In this document: positions 23,201-32,538 of the stretch, piece after piece
How positions within the stretch are numbered: the first letter of the stretch is position 1
How the letters are laid out: each line of letters starts with the position of its first letter
Assembly: GCA_015183035.1 (NCBI GenBank)
Contig: JACZZP010000024.1
Coordinates: 89,259-153,258 of the forward strand
Reading direction: 5' to 3'
Origin: Meloidogyne chitwoodi
Taxonomy: Eukaryota > Nematoda > Chromadorea > Rhabditida > Meloidogynidae
DNA length: 64,000 nucleotides
Translations under genes and position numbers: made by a program
The notes under the pieces: generated by a model
What the model saw: the letters and a program-made list of their open reading frames with translations, nothing else
Told to the model about the DNA's origin: nothing
The model's database searches: none

Positions 23201-25770
23201 ATCAGTTTTTACAAATATATATGTAGAAAATTTTTAAATTAAAAAGAATAGTTTTCTAAAATATTTTAAGAGAAAAAAATATTTTTTAATTACTTCAAGA
23301 AGAAAATTTTTTTTGAATTTTATATCTATTTTATTTTTAAATAGATTAATAAAAAATATTTTTCTTAAATTATTTTATATAAAAGCTCTTATCTTATTTG
23401 TTACAGATCTTTTTTCAGAAAAATATTTAAATCTAATTACCTTAATTGTTTATAAATAAATCACGCAAAGTTATTTTTATAAATCTATCTATAACTTTTT
23501 ATTTGAAATTTTGATCTTTGTAGAACTAATTATAATCAAAATTTTTTTGAATTTTATATCTATTTTAATTTGTTGGTTTGAATTTATTAATTTAAAAAAT
23601 TTTTATATTTTTAAAATTATATTTATTTATTTAATTAAAAACTTATTTTAGAAACTAATACTTTATTGTCACGTAAACAAAATAATTTAATTGGTTTTGT
23701 TAAAGTTATGCGAAATTTAACAATATCGCATTATCAATCAGGAAAGTAAGCTAGATAATTTAAATATATAAATGACATTATAAAATTTATTCAAATATAT
23801 CAGTTGCATACTTCTCTCTGCTTTTGTCGCTAATGAGGACAAAACAGAAACTGGACAATTTTTAGTTTCAATGATAACTAATGATATAATGAAAGTGGTT
23901 CGTAAGCAAAATTTTATGTAATTCTGCTAAAAAAAGTTAATAAACTATATTGTTTTTATTTGTATAAATTCTGACAATATAAAAATAAATCATATAAAGT
24001 AAATTCAAATTTTAGCTTCAATTTTCTGGCACATGTGCTAATGCTTCCTTATCTGGCGATGAAATCGCAATGGATGAATATATGAATGATATTTTAAATG
24101 ATGCATATGATATTCTAGATTTTGTCGGAAAATGGATATCCACTAAATTGGTAAATATTCGTTTATTATAGCACATAACATGTGCAAATATTTATTTAAT
24201 TAAAAATATAAAACCATTTTTATACACCAATTCCTTAAGGTAAATATTCATGAATATTTAGGATAATCAATGGCCTGGAACTCAGATCAGCTATGCACTT
24301 AATACTATAAAAGAAGATATAGTTGCAGTTCAAAATTATAATATTACTGCTAAAAATATTGGCATTTCTTTGATGAAGCGGGGTTCTCTAGGGCAAGATT
24401 ATTTAATTCGTTTATATAAGGAAATTTATTAAAGAATATTTTCTTAAAAAATTATTAAATTCGATTTTTGTTAAAATTAATTTTGGTACTTGTCCGTTAT
24501 CCCTACCCACTTTTTGCGGACAAATTTATTTATTTATATAAGCAACTACAATAAAAATTCACTCCAACGCCCAAAATTTCCTCCAAGCAAGCATAATTTC
24601 TTCAAAAAAGTTCAAAAATGTATCGTATGATGAACCAGTTGTCACTGCGAACACCAAGCTGTTGAAGACATTTATCACATTTGCCAAACTGGACGTTGCT
24701 TGTGATAAAGTTTCATTTCGTCACCATTACGACAAACTCTCGTTTTATGTAGAAGACCACTACCTTGATTCGATGGCATCTTTTTCAGTTGTTGGCAAAT
24801 CCCAAATTTTCATTATAAAATAAATAGAATAATAATAATCAAATATAAAAAGATAGACTGAACTACAAAAATATCAAATTAAAAAATAAAATTTAAAAAT
24901 AGAATAGAAAATAAAGAATGTACTTTTTTATTATTCAAGTTGTCTATTTATATATAAATATTTGTCCATAAAAACTTGTCCGCAAAAAGTGGGTATGGAT
25001 AACGGACAAGTACCATAATTTTTATGTTACATTAATATTTAGATTTCATTTCCATATACTCATTACTGAACCATGGATTGGTGACGTATGGTATCATGGA
25101 CCAATATGTTCAGCAGATAATTGCAACTTGACAACAATTAATGGCATAAATATTGCCATTATTCGACAAAATATTGAATCAATTGAACTCGCAATTTCGG
25201 CAAAAAAATGGTTCAATTCAACAAATTCTAATATCATTGCTGTAATACGGTAATAATTTTGTATAATAAAAAGTGAGATAATTTCCTTTTGAAACACCTC
25301 TCAGTCCTAATTGCACAGATACTTATCGTCAACTTTATTAATAATGAATTATTTGCGGAATATATCTCTCTCATTAAATTTTATATACTGGTTTAGTAAC
25401 AAAATTCTAATAAAATTCAAATTAATGCATTATAAGTATTAGTTGGGTTTTAATTTTATGTAATGAACTTAAGTGTGTATGTAAACACGAAATATAATTA
25501 TAATTAATTTATAGTGACCATGCCGATAAACCCAGTTTAAATTTAATTATTGGATATATAAATGGAAAGACTAGAGGTTTAATCACAAAAGATGGGTACC
25601 ATAGTTATTTGATGGTACGAAATTCTAAATGGTTTGCAAGTGATTGTGTAATAAATTATGGAATTTATTACCAACCTGCATTTACAGAATTGCCGCTTGC
25701 TCTAATTGACTATTTTATAAATTATACTTTTTTGAATGCAATAAGAATAATGTTATTTTTATTTATTTAA
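20238..25770 (+). CDS. Unrecognised secreted protein, about 12 exons (full copy)
   Basis: Exons: 20238-20301, 21471-21637, 21874-22008, 22357-22491, 22564-22726, 22985-23011, 23652-23745, 23804-23897, 24016-24150, 24262 to about 24432, 25043-25249, 25515-25770. Phases agree through exon 10. The start MMLFLYLLIIQLITTIPG is a signal peptide; a hydrophobic helix (GPVGALVALGLDISF) and an amphipathic segment (AIRELHEEVKNKFKALDVN) follow. Exons 11-12 contain WIGDVWYHGPICSADNC and LNLIIGYINGKTRGLI. I do not recognise the family. Exon 8 uses a weak donor (GTG|GTTCGT). Exon 10 runs to a TAA and has no GT in the phase required by exon 11, so the last two exons may be stranded, or an indel or another acceptor (TTCAG at about 25109) is involved. 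Exons 7-12 remain open in the duplicate at 56.3 kb, which supports them as coding. Confidence 0.6.
20417..21319. mobile_element. Non-autonomous mariner derivative in intron 1 of the secreted-protein gene
   Basis: The left end, CTTAGGTTGTAAACTAAATA followed by ATGAGCCCCC, is identical to the left end of the mariner at 35.7 kb. The right end has the matching inverted repeat with a few changes (GGGGCTCTTTATTTAG, GTTTACAACCTAA). TA dinucleotides flank both sides. The 0.9-kb interior shows no transposase, so it was probably mobilised in trans. Confidence 0.85.
24485..25014. mobile_element. 530-bp TIR element with a coding-like insert
   Basis: The ends GGTACTTGTCCGTTATCC and the following ACCCACTTTTTGCGGACAA are inverted at the right end. 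The flanks TTAATTTT and ATAATTTT match at 7 of 8 positions. The duplicate gene at 57281-57290 has the uninterrupted empty site, confirming insertion into the older block. The interior has an open frame of about 95 codons on the plus strand (about 24536-24832) of normal composition, including EPVVTANTKLLKTFITFAKL and HYDKLSFYVEDHYLDSM. That is either a transposase remnant or a captured exon. No homology was recognised. Confidence 0.85.
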
Positions 25771-26887
25771 ATGAAATAAACTAATTCTTTGTTTTCAATG
25801 CTCATGAATTTTATTAACATTCTGTGTTATTTATTTTTTAAATTAATTTAAAATATTTAAATAAAAATCAATAAATATTTCTAAATTTAAAAATATTAGT
25901 ATATAATATATTTTTATCAACTCTTATTTCATTTAATATTATAAAATAACTAATCTTATATAAATAAACAAATGTATATTCTCTAAATATATTTCGATTA
26001 AAATTTAGTTATTGAATATATTATAAAAATGATAATTTGATGATTTTTTTCCTTGAATATATTTTTATGATTAAAAATATTTAAACAGTTTAGTAGAATT
26101 ATATAAATATTAATAATGTAAGATAAATAATATATTTTATGACAAGTTAATTATCATCTTTTTATAACATTTTTAATTTAATAATAGAATTTTTAATTCT
26201 ATTTATTTATTGTTTTATTTTTTATATACATATAACTTTTATATTTATTTAAAAATAATAATTGTATTTTTTTGCATAAAAATTTTATTAAATTATGTTT
26301 ATATTTATTAACACGCGTTAACACGATAATTTATATTTTTATTTTTGTTAAATAATTCTTATTTTCCTTGATTTAATTATTATGTAATTATTATTATACA
26401 AATTACTTATATAATTAGCTTTAATTGAAATATTTTATTATTAAATTTGTATAAGAAATTTTAAGTATTTAATTAATTAACCTTTCATAAATAATTTTTT
26501 GCTAAAATTATTAGAGATATAATTTTTAGTTAAAAAACACTCCAGAATGAATGACAAAAACATTAGTATAAACAGTCAAAGATCGGCTTATTTAATATAG
26601 TTAAAGAAAAACAACTCTCTTCTTATATATTACTTATTATAAATTGATATTATATTTTAAATAAAACCAATTAACAATAATTGAAGAAAACGCTGTATTT
26701 AGTCCTGCAACAACTAATGTGCTAAAAATTTAATTAATTAATATTATTAAGCACCTTTATCCATTCTTCTGCTTCAATTTTATTATAATATGTTGTATTT
26801 GTTTTAATATTTAATAAATAGTTAAAAAAAAAAATTTTTTCCTTTCTCATTTAGTTTAAAAGCTATTTTTTCTATCATTTTTTGAAA
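25771..26887. other. 3' flank of the secreted-protein gene, part of the duplicated block
   Basis: AT-rich and non-coding, but it aligns throughout with 57848-59000, with indels. No separate gene is seen. Confidence 0.7.
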
Positions 26888-27145
26888 CTAGCGGAGATGG
26901 ACGCCCTTCGGGCGTCCTTCTCCGCTAGCAAAAAAAAATAAACTTAAAATAACCTGAACTATAAATCTTTTACACTTACAAACGTTTTAAAAGAACAAAA
27001 CACAAAATACTGAGACTCAAATGTTTCTGACTCATGAGCCTCAAACTCAGAATCAAATGTCTCTCTTCAAGAATCAACTGTCTCTTACTCAAACTCACAT
27101 GTCTCTTACTCAAGTTTCTCAGTCATAAGTGTCTTCGATTCAGCT

Positions 27146-29605
27146 TCAAGTGCTCATACGCAGACTCTTGTGTCTCTGACTCTTGTGTCTCTGACTCTTG
27201 TGTCTCTGACTCTTGTGTCTCTGACTCTTGTGTCTCTGACTCTTGTGTCTCTGACTCTTGTGTCTCTGACTCTTGTGTCTCTGACTCTTGTGTCTCTGAC
27301 TCTTGTGTCTCTGACTCTTGTGTCTCTGACTCTTGTGTCTCTGACTCTTGTGTCTCTGACTCTTGTGTCTCTGACTCTTGTGTCTCTGACTCTTGTGTCT
27401 CTGACTCTTGTGTCTCTGACTCTTGTGTCTCTGACTCTTGTGTCTCTGACTCTTGTGTCTCTGACTCTTGTGTCTCTGACTCTTGTGTCTCTGACTCTTG
27501 TGTCTCTGACTCTTGTGTCTCTGACTCTTGTGTCTCTGACTCTTGTGTCTCTGACTCTTGTGTCTCTGACTCTTGTGTCTCTGACTCTTGTGTCTCTGAC
27601 TCTTGTGTCTCTGACTCTTGTGTCTCTGACTCTTGTGTCTCTGACTCTTGTGTCTCTGACTCTTGTGTCTCTGACTCTTGTGTCTCTGACTCTTGTGTCT
27701 CTGACTCTTGTGTCTCTGACTCTTGTGTCTCTGACTCTTGTGTCTCTGACTCTTGTGTCTCTGACTCTTGTGTCTCTGATTCTTGTGTCTCTGACTCTTG
27801 TGTCTCTGACTCTTGTGTCTCTGACTCTTGTGTCTCTGACTCTTGTGTCTCTGACTCTTGTGTCTCTGACTCTTGTGTCTCTGACTCTTGTGTCTCTGAC
27901 TCTTGTGTCTCTGACTCTTGTGTCTCTGACTCTTGTGTCTCTGACTCTTGTGTCTCTGACTCTTGTGTCTCTGACTCTTGTGTCTCTGACTCTTGTGTCT
28001 CTGACTCTTGTGTCTCTGACTCTTGTGTCTCTGACTCTTGTGTCTCTGACTCTTGTGTCTCTGACTCTTGTGTCTCTGACTCTTGTGTCTCTGACTCTTG
28101 TGTCTCTGACTCTTGTGTCTCTGACTCTTGTGTCTCTGACTCTTGTGTCTCTGACTCTTGTGTCTCTGACTCTTGTGTCTCTGACTCTTGTGTCTCTGAC
28201 TCTTGTGTCTCTGACTCTTGTGTCTCTGACTCTTGTGTCTCTGACTCTTGTGTCTCTGACTCTTGTGTCTCTGACTCTTGTGTCTCTGACTCTTGTGTCT
28301 CTGACTCTTGTGTCTCTGACTCTTGTGTCTCTGACTCTTGTGTCTCTGACTCTTGTGTCTCTGACTCTTGTGTCTCTGACTCTTGTGTCTCTGACTCTTG
28401 TGTCTCTGACTCTTGTGTCTCTGACTCTTGTGTCTCTGACTCTTGTGTCTCTGACTCTTGTGTCTCTGACTCTTGTGTCTCTGACTCTTGTGTCTCTGAC
28501 TCTTGTGTCTCTGACTCTTGTGTCTCTGACTCTTGTGTCTCTGACTCTTGTGTCTCTGACTCTTGTGTCTCTGACTCTTGTGTCTCTGACTCTTGTGTCT
28601 CTGACTCTTGTGTCTCTGACTCTTGTGTCTCTGACTCTTGTGTCTCTGACTCTTGTGTCTCTGACTCTTGTGTCTCTGACTCTTGTGTCTCTGACTCTTG
28701 TGTCTCTGACTCTTGTGTCTCTGACTCTTGTGTCTCTGACTCTTGTGTCTCTGACTCTTGTGTCTCTGACTCTTGTGTCTCTGACTCTTGTGTCTCTGAC
28801 TCTTGTGTCTCTGACTCTTGTGTCTCTGACTCTTGTGTCTCTGACTCTTGTGTCTCTGACTCTTGTGTCTCTGACTCTTGTGTCTCTGACTCTTGTGTCT
28901 CTGACTCTTGTGTCTCTGACTCTTGTGTCTCTGACTCTTGTGTCTCTGACTCTTGTGTCTCTGACTCTTGTGTCTCTGACTCTTGTGTCTCTGACTCTTG
29001 TGTCTCTGACTCTTGTGTCTCTGACTCTTGTGTCTCTGACTCTTGTGTCTCTGACTCTTGTGTCTCTGACTCTTGTGTCTCTGACTCTTGTGTCTCTGAC
29101 TCTTGTGTCTCTGACTCTTGTGTCTCTGACTCTTGTGTCTCTGACTCTTGTGTCTCTGACTCTTGTGTCTCTGACTCTTGTGTCTCTGACTCTTGTGTCT
29201 CTGACTCTTGTGTCTCTGACTCTTGTGTCTCTGACTCTTGTGTCTCTGACTCTTGTGTCTCTGACTCTTGTGTCTCTGACTCTTGTGTCTCTGACTCTTG
29301 TGTCTCTGACTCTTGTGTCTCTGACTCTTGTGTCTCTGACTCTTGTGTCTCTGACTCTTGTGTCTCTGACTCTTGTGTCTCTGACTCTTGTGTCTCTGAC
29401 TCTTGTGTCTCTGACTCTTGTGTCTCTGACTCTTGTGTCTCTGACTCTTGTGTCTCTGACTCTTGTGTCTCTGACTCAGCTCCTCAGCATGGCTTTCTTT
29501 TCTTATGGCTTCACTGGAGCAGCAAGGTTCGTCGACGTCCATATTTGAAACAAAAAATGCAGCAAGCAATGTTGTTTTTGTTGTTGTTTTGAAATGAAGT
29601 AGCAT
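27146..29605 (-). CDS. Candidate repeat protein of element 1 (leader plus SQRHK pentads)
   Basis: The frame starts at an ATG 24-31 bp downstream of a TATATAAA box. It encodes a 45-residue leader (MLLHFKTTTKTTLLAAFF, then DVDEPCCSSEAIRKE) followed by roughly 150 SQRHK pentapeptides and a short tail, 819 aa in all. The repeat product would be extremely basic. Support for coding is the promoter-like spacing and partial conservation of the leader (DADEPCCSSDA) in element 2. Against it, the equivalent frame in element 2 has ACG instead of ATG and a stop before the repeats, and any homogeneous 15-bp array tends to stay open. It could equally be transcribed non-coding DNA. Confidence 0.3.
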   Translation of the reverse strand: MLLHFKTTTKTTLLAAFFVSNMDVDEPCCSSEAIRKESHAEELSQRHKSQRHKSQRHKSQRHKSQRHKSQRHKSQRHKSQRHKSQRHKSQRHKSQRHKSQRHKSQRHKSQRHKSQRHKSQRHKSQRHKSQRHKSQRHKSQRHKSQRHKSQRHKSQRHKSQRHKSQRHKSQRHKSQRHKSQRHKSQRHKSQRHKSQRHKSQRHKSQRHKSQRHKSQRHKSQRHKSQRHKSQRHKSQRHKSQRHKSQRHKSQRHKSQRHKSQRHKSQRHKSQRHKSQRHKSQRHKSQRHKSQRHKSQRHKSQRHKSQRHKSQRHKSQRHKSQRHKSQRHKSQRHKSQRHKSQRHKSQRHKSQRHKSQRHKSQRHKSQRHKSQRHKSQRHKSQRHKSQRHKSQRHKSQRHKSQRHKSQRHKSQRHKSQRHKSQRHKSQRHKSQRHKSQRHKSQRHKSQRHKSQRHKSQRHKSQRHKSQRHKSQRHKSQRHKSQRHKSQRHKSQRHKSQRHKSQRHKSQRHKSQRHKSQRHKSQRHKSQRHKSQRHKSQRHKSQRHKSQRHKSQRHKSQRHKSQRHKSQRHKSQRHKSQRHKSQRHKSQRHKSQRHKSQRHKSQRHKSQRHKNQRHKSQRHKSQRHKSQRHKSQRHKSQRHKSQRHKSQRHKSQRHKSQRHKSQRHKSQRHKSQRHKSQRHKSQRHKSQRHKSQRHKSQRHKSQRHKSQRHKSQRHKSQRHKSQRHKSQRHKSQRHKSQRHKSQRHKSQRHKSQRHKSQRHKSQRHKSQRHKSQRHKSQRHKSQRHKSQRHKSQRHKSQRHKSQRHKSQRHKSQRHKSLRMST
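27163..29476. repeat. 15-bp minisatellite, about 154 copies
   Basis: The unit TCTCTGACTCTTGTG is repeated head to tail with almost no variation; a GAC-to-GAT change at about 27780 is the only difference I noticed. Because 15 is divisible by three and the unit lacks stops in most frames, five frames are open across 2.3 kb: three on the minus strand (SQRHK, TRVRD, QESET pentads) and two on the plus strand. Degenerate relatives of the unit occupy 27010-27160. Confidence 0.98.
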
Positions 29606-29640
29606 TAAAGACTGATCAAAATACAGGGTTTATATAGTAT
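29606..29640 (-). promoter_or_regulatory. Conserved TATA-box promoter of the element-1 cargo
   Basis: On the minus strand ACTATATAAACCCTGTATTT is followed by TGATCAGTCTTTAATG. The same arrangement (ACTATAAAAACCCTGTATTT, TGATCAGTCTTTAACG) precedes the second minisatellite, whose TATA box is at 40546-40553. TCAGTC is an initiator-like sequence about 25 bp downstream of TATA. Confidence 0.45.
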
Positions 29641-30252
29641 CCAATTCAAGTTTATTTTCAAGTTCTAAGTTTATTTTCAAGTTTATTTTCAAGTTATAAG
29701 TTCAAACTTAAACTTTATTTCAAGTTGCAAACCCTACTATAAAAACCCCCCATTTTCACTTCCCCCAATTACTTGTCTATAAAAACCGGACAAACAAACA
29801 AACAGACAAACATTCTCAATTATATAATTAGATATTGATATTATAAGATTATCTTAAATTTTATTAAATTTAATATTAAATTTTTAAATTATATTTTAAT
29901 ATACATATCGAGTTATAAAATTAAAAAATTTCTTTTTAAATAAATATATACTTGAAGAACATGCTTTTTGTATTTGAACATTAAATATAACTTCACATGT
30001 ACAACTATTATTTTCTTCAATAAAAAATAATTTTTAATTTAATTACAATTATATCATAAATTTTATTAATATTTTTTAAATTTCTTTTTCATAAATTTTG
30101 TTAATTTCATGACAATGTGTTTATATGTTTCAACAGATGCAGGATTTACAATTTATTCTTAAACTGCGTTGTTTTTCAGCAGTATCTTCATCCTGAATCT
30201 TGGTCTTTTCTGACTTCGTGCTTCAGAAGGCCAAGAATCCGCGCAATTGCTC

Positions 30253-30343
30253 AAGCCAATTTATTATTAGGCTAATAATACAATTTTTATTTTATTTTTT
30301 TCTTTTGATTGGTAGTTTTTGTTTGATTTTTTTGCACTTTTAA
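30253..30343. repeat. Dispersed repeat, copy 1 of 2
   Basis: AAGCCAATTTATTATTAGGC and the following 70 bases, including CTTTTGATTGGTAGTTTTTG, recur with few changes at about 41933-42022. Both copies have the same orientation. No terminal repeats were identified. Confidence 0.7.
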
Positions 30344-30889
30344 AATTTAAATAAAAATTTATTTTTATTTATTTATATATAAAAATTTTTTCTTTGTAAA
30401 AATTTCGACTTCACAGTTTCGACCTTGATAATGTTTTCTAGTCAATTGTTTTTTAGGTTCCAAACAAAATATACATATGTATATTTTTTGTTCATTTGTT
30501 AATGTATTGGAGTCATTTTGTTTGCTTTCACGATCCTAAAATTTTTATTAATGATTAGACTTTTCGATTTTGCTTCCTTATAAACAAGAGACCTTAATTT
30601 TTAACATGCTTTTTCGTATTGTTCTTTTAAAGCAAAAAAAGGCTATTTTTTTAAAATTTTATTTAAATTTACTTAATAATTTTCTTTTACTTTTATAGTT
30701 CTTTTAGTATAGGGTTGATTGAAGCCATTTTACATATTTAAGTTTCAATCCATGCATTCATGAAGTATCATTAGAAGGTTCCATATTATATAATGTTGTT
30801 ATTCCTAATATATTAGCATTAGTGTTGAGTATATTCATTTTTAGTTGTGAAATTAAGTATTTAGTTTTTTCAGGAATATTTTTAGAATT

Positions 30890-31070
30890 TCTAAATTGCT
30901 AAGCAGACTCGTTCATATTCGCCTTTAATCAACTTAGAAGGATTTGGCAATGGCGGTTTTAATCGAAAGAGCAATCTTCCTCGGGAGTGACAAGGCAAGC
31001 GCCTACCGTACTCACCTGATTCGCCCGCAGGTGACTCTTACTAGTTATCCTCGGTCGACTTGATACCTTA
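30890..31070. other. GC-rich island of unknown nature
   Basis: About 180 bp stands out sharply from the AT-rich context. It includes a 7-bp hairpin (TCACCTG/CAGGTGA around 31014-31036). It does not give a convincing protein in any frame or a tRNA cloverleaf that I can recognise. It might be a structured RNA, a decayed exon or a transposon fragment. Confidence 0.4.
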
Positions 31071-32140
31071 CGTTTTAAAAATTGTTTAAAATTTAATTTT
31101 AAATATTTTTAAAATTATTAATAGCTAGGCATCATGAATAGCTTAAAAATTACAAATTAAAATTTATTTAAAATTTTATGTTTCTTAACTTCTTTTCTTC
31201 TGAGGTTATTTCATTAGCTTTTTTTTAAATTAATTAATAATTTAAACATAATTATTTTATTTATAAAAAATATTAATAAATTACATATATTACAACATTT
31301 TTATTTTAAAGACATTTTTAAGTTAAACAATATCAACTTATTGTATTAAATAGTGAACTCTCATAAATCATATAATTTTGACTAATACTTTCCGCATTAA
31401 TTTATAGGTGTTTTATACATATTTTTGCTAAAATTCGATTTTTTTGATATCGTTCATTTGCCGAATATACTTATTAAATTGTGGTGAAAAATTAATTTTA
31501 AAAATATAAAATAATTAAATATAAATTATTAAAATAATTATAATTGTTAAAAAATAATTTTATAAAGTAATTTTTCTAATATTGTATCATTTTCGTGAAT
31601 TTCGTCCATCCATTTTTAAGTTTTGAAAAAGTTTTGAAGGTTGGATGGTTAATTATGTTAAATGATAAATTATTTTAATAAAGTAAAAAATATTCTTTAT
31701 TATTATTAAAATGTTGTAAAATTTGAAAAAAAATATTTTTACTATAGTTAATTGTTTATATTTTCTAAAATTTAGTTCTGCGACTTCTAATTCGGGAAAG
31801 TGTGACAGGCCCATGTGCAAAGCAGTTAGATGTGTTAAGTAACATCTACTCTACCTAAGGTTTGTCTTATATATTTTTAAATATTTAATATATTTTAAAT
31901 TAACAAAATTGTGTTTTAATCGCTTTTATAATTAACAATTAATAATAATTTTTGTATGATTTTTGTAAATTTTTGTGACATGTCCACCATCGCCCGTAGA
32001 CGTTTTCTTCCTAAATCACTTTATTTTCTTTTAAAATTTTTTTTTAATATTTATTTATTATATCACATTATTATTTTGTATGATTTTTATTAATTTTTGA
32101 AAAAGGGAAAATTTTTTTTGTGACATGTGCCTTCTTTATT

Positions 32141-32538
32141 ACCACACGAAATTAAAATATTTATAAAAAAAATTTTTATCAAAAGGAATAATAATAATGG
32201 GGGGAAAAATTACATATTTATATGAAAAAATTGAAGTGTGCAACCCTACTCTTTTTAGTACAAACAAGTTATTTATTAAAATATTTATTTATTTAAATAT
32301 ATTGGGGTGGCAACAATTGATAAGAGGGGCAAAAAGTAATAAAGGCGAGCGACTGGTTCTTTTTCGGATGGTTATATTTATATATAAACACCCAAAAAAT
32401 GGTCCGATAAAAAATCGGGTGATTGGGGTACAAAGTATATATAATTTAAAAAATACAATTCTATCACGTGAATTGTCACAGAAGGTTATATAATAAAATA
32501 AAGAAAAGTAATTAATTGTGACGTTCCTACGTCACAAC
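32141..32538. repeat. TGTGACGT-hairpin repeat family, copy 1 of 3
   Basis: The copy runs from ACCAC to the terminal hairpin TTGTGACGTTCCTACGTCACAA. Members at 42761-42953 and 49131-49341 share the ACCAC start, a GGGAAAATTATTATATTTATATGA-like middle and the hairpin. This member is longer, with an extra segment of about 200 bp in the middle. The flanking segments CTTCCTAAATCACTTTATTT (near 32007) and CTTCATAAATCACTATATTT (near 32543) are also duplicated around it. Confidence 0.7.

Larger units (their letters stand above)
26888..29832 (-). mobile_element. Helitron-like element 1 with minisatellite cargo
   Basis: Read on the minus strand, the element begins TCTAATTATATAATT at 29832 and ends in CTCCGCTAG at 26888. 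An 8-bp GC stem (GGACGCCC/GGGCGTCC) stands 11 nt before CTAG. Host A precedes TC and host T follows CTAG, with no target duplication: all hallmarks of Helitrons. The duplicate block at 59000/59001 has the intact empty site (TTTAAA|TATTGATATTATAAG against TTGAAA|TATTGATATTATAAG here). The outer bases also pair, so the last 41 bp form one long hairpin. At 2945 bp, without a Rep/helicase frame, it is non-autonomous. Its bulk is a 15-bp minisatellite. Confidence 0.85.

Noticed and set aside
27034..29592. Plus-strand frames through the first 15-bp array (SCVSD and SLTLV pentads)
   Set aside because: They are open only because the repeat unit has no stop in those frames. The conserved TATA/leader module is on the opposite strand, and no plus-strand promoter or leader is conserved with element 2.
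32197..32493. 98-aa plus-strand frame
   Set aside because: It lies within the first TGTGACGT-family repeat copy; the corresponding frame is not kept in the other two copies.
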